Shown: in pieces, positions 63,851 through 64,000 of the stretch
How the letters are laid out: every line of letters starts with the position of its first letter
Numbering within the stretch: the first letter of the stretch is position 1
Assembly (NCBI GenBank): GCA_020796225.1
Contig: CM036760.1
Span: forward strand, 6,025,001-6,089,000
Length of the DNA: 64,000 nt
Direction: 5' to 3'
Source: Arion vulgaris
Taxonomy: Eukaryota; Mollusca; Gastropoda; Stylommatophora; Arionidae
The notes under the pieces: generated by a model
The model's input: only the letters and a program-made list of their open reading frames with translations
What the model was told of the DNA's origin: nothing
Database searches by the model: none
Program-made: the position numbers and the translations under genes

Positions 63851-64000
63851 AAGAAGACTGGGCTAACTGACCCCATCTTTCGAAGCATCTAATGTTGTTG
63901 AGGAGTAAGATATTCACCTCTCGCTCCTTCTCTAATTAGATTACGCAATGTTCTCTCCAGAATGTCAGATGTCAGACTATGTTGTGAGTGCACATCTGTA

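Overview
This is an animal nuclear genome window made almost entirely of mobile and repetitive DNA. I see no host single-copy gene. The dense tRNA-type SINEs, LINE remnants with APE endonuclease, reverse transcriptase and RNase H pieces, a Ty3/Gypsy element, a Penelope-like remnant, DNA-transposon MITEs and long satellites fit an invertebrate, most likely a mollusc and perhaps a cephalopod. That taxonomic guess rests on SINE and LINE style alone and is weak.

Layout. 1-10.6 kb holds piggyBac-like and mariner-like MITEs, two SINE families, LINE tails, an 81-bp tandem array on a LINE 3' end and a 23-bp satellite of about 54 units. 10.64-23.59 kb is one large inverted element (below). 23.6-29.1 kb is LINE and SINE debris. 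29.1-33.3 kb is a nearly full-length LINE inserted in a hAT-type MITE and bounded by an unusually long direct repeat of about 272 bp. 33.3-41.5 kb is SINE, LINE and Penelope debris. 41.54-56.57 kb is a 43-bp satellite split by a Ty3/Gypsy element (47,914-56,445). 56.6-64 kb is SINEs, several nested in one another, and LINE tails.

The main item is the 12.95-kb palindromic element at 10,640-23,592. It is bounded by a perfect 6-bp target duplication (TTTATC) and starts with AG, as Polinton/Maverick elements do. Each arm carries a broken protein-primed-type family B DNA polymerase with N-terminal C2H2 zinc fingers and, head to head with it, a small intact ORF with clear Bcl-2 family BH1 and BH2 signatures. 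No integrase, packaging ATPase, protease or capsid gene is visible. The right arm is a complete unit of about 6.9 kb with inverted termini of about 0.8 kb that include the 3' end of the polymerase gene. The left arm lacks most of its inner terminus and is joined to the right arm through four copies of the terminal octamer AGTGATTT. A small terminal hairpin is kept on both outer ends with compensating base changes. The simplest reading is that a minimal PolB plus Bcl-2 element related to Polintons/adintoviruses integrated as, or became, an inverted dimer. Polymerase breaks fall into two classes: two are shared by both arms and so older than the duplication, and the others are arm-specific and mostly sit in homopolymers, so some may be assembly errors.

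The other elements do not cooperate functionally. They record successive insertions whose order can be read from nesting: Gypsy into satellite, LINE into hAT MITE, SINE into SINE.
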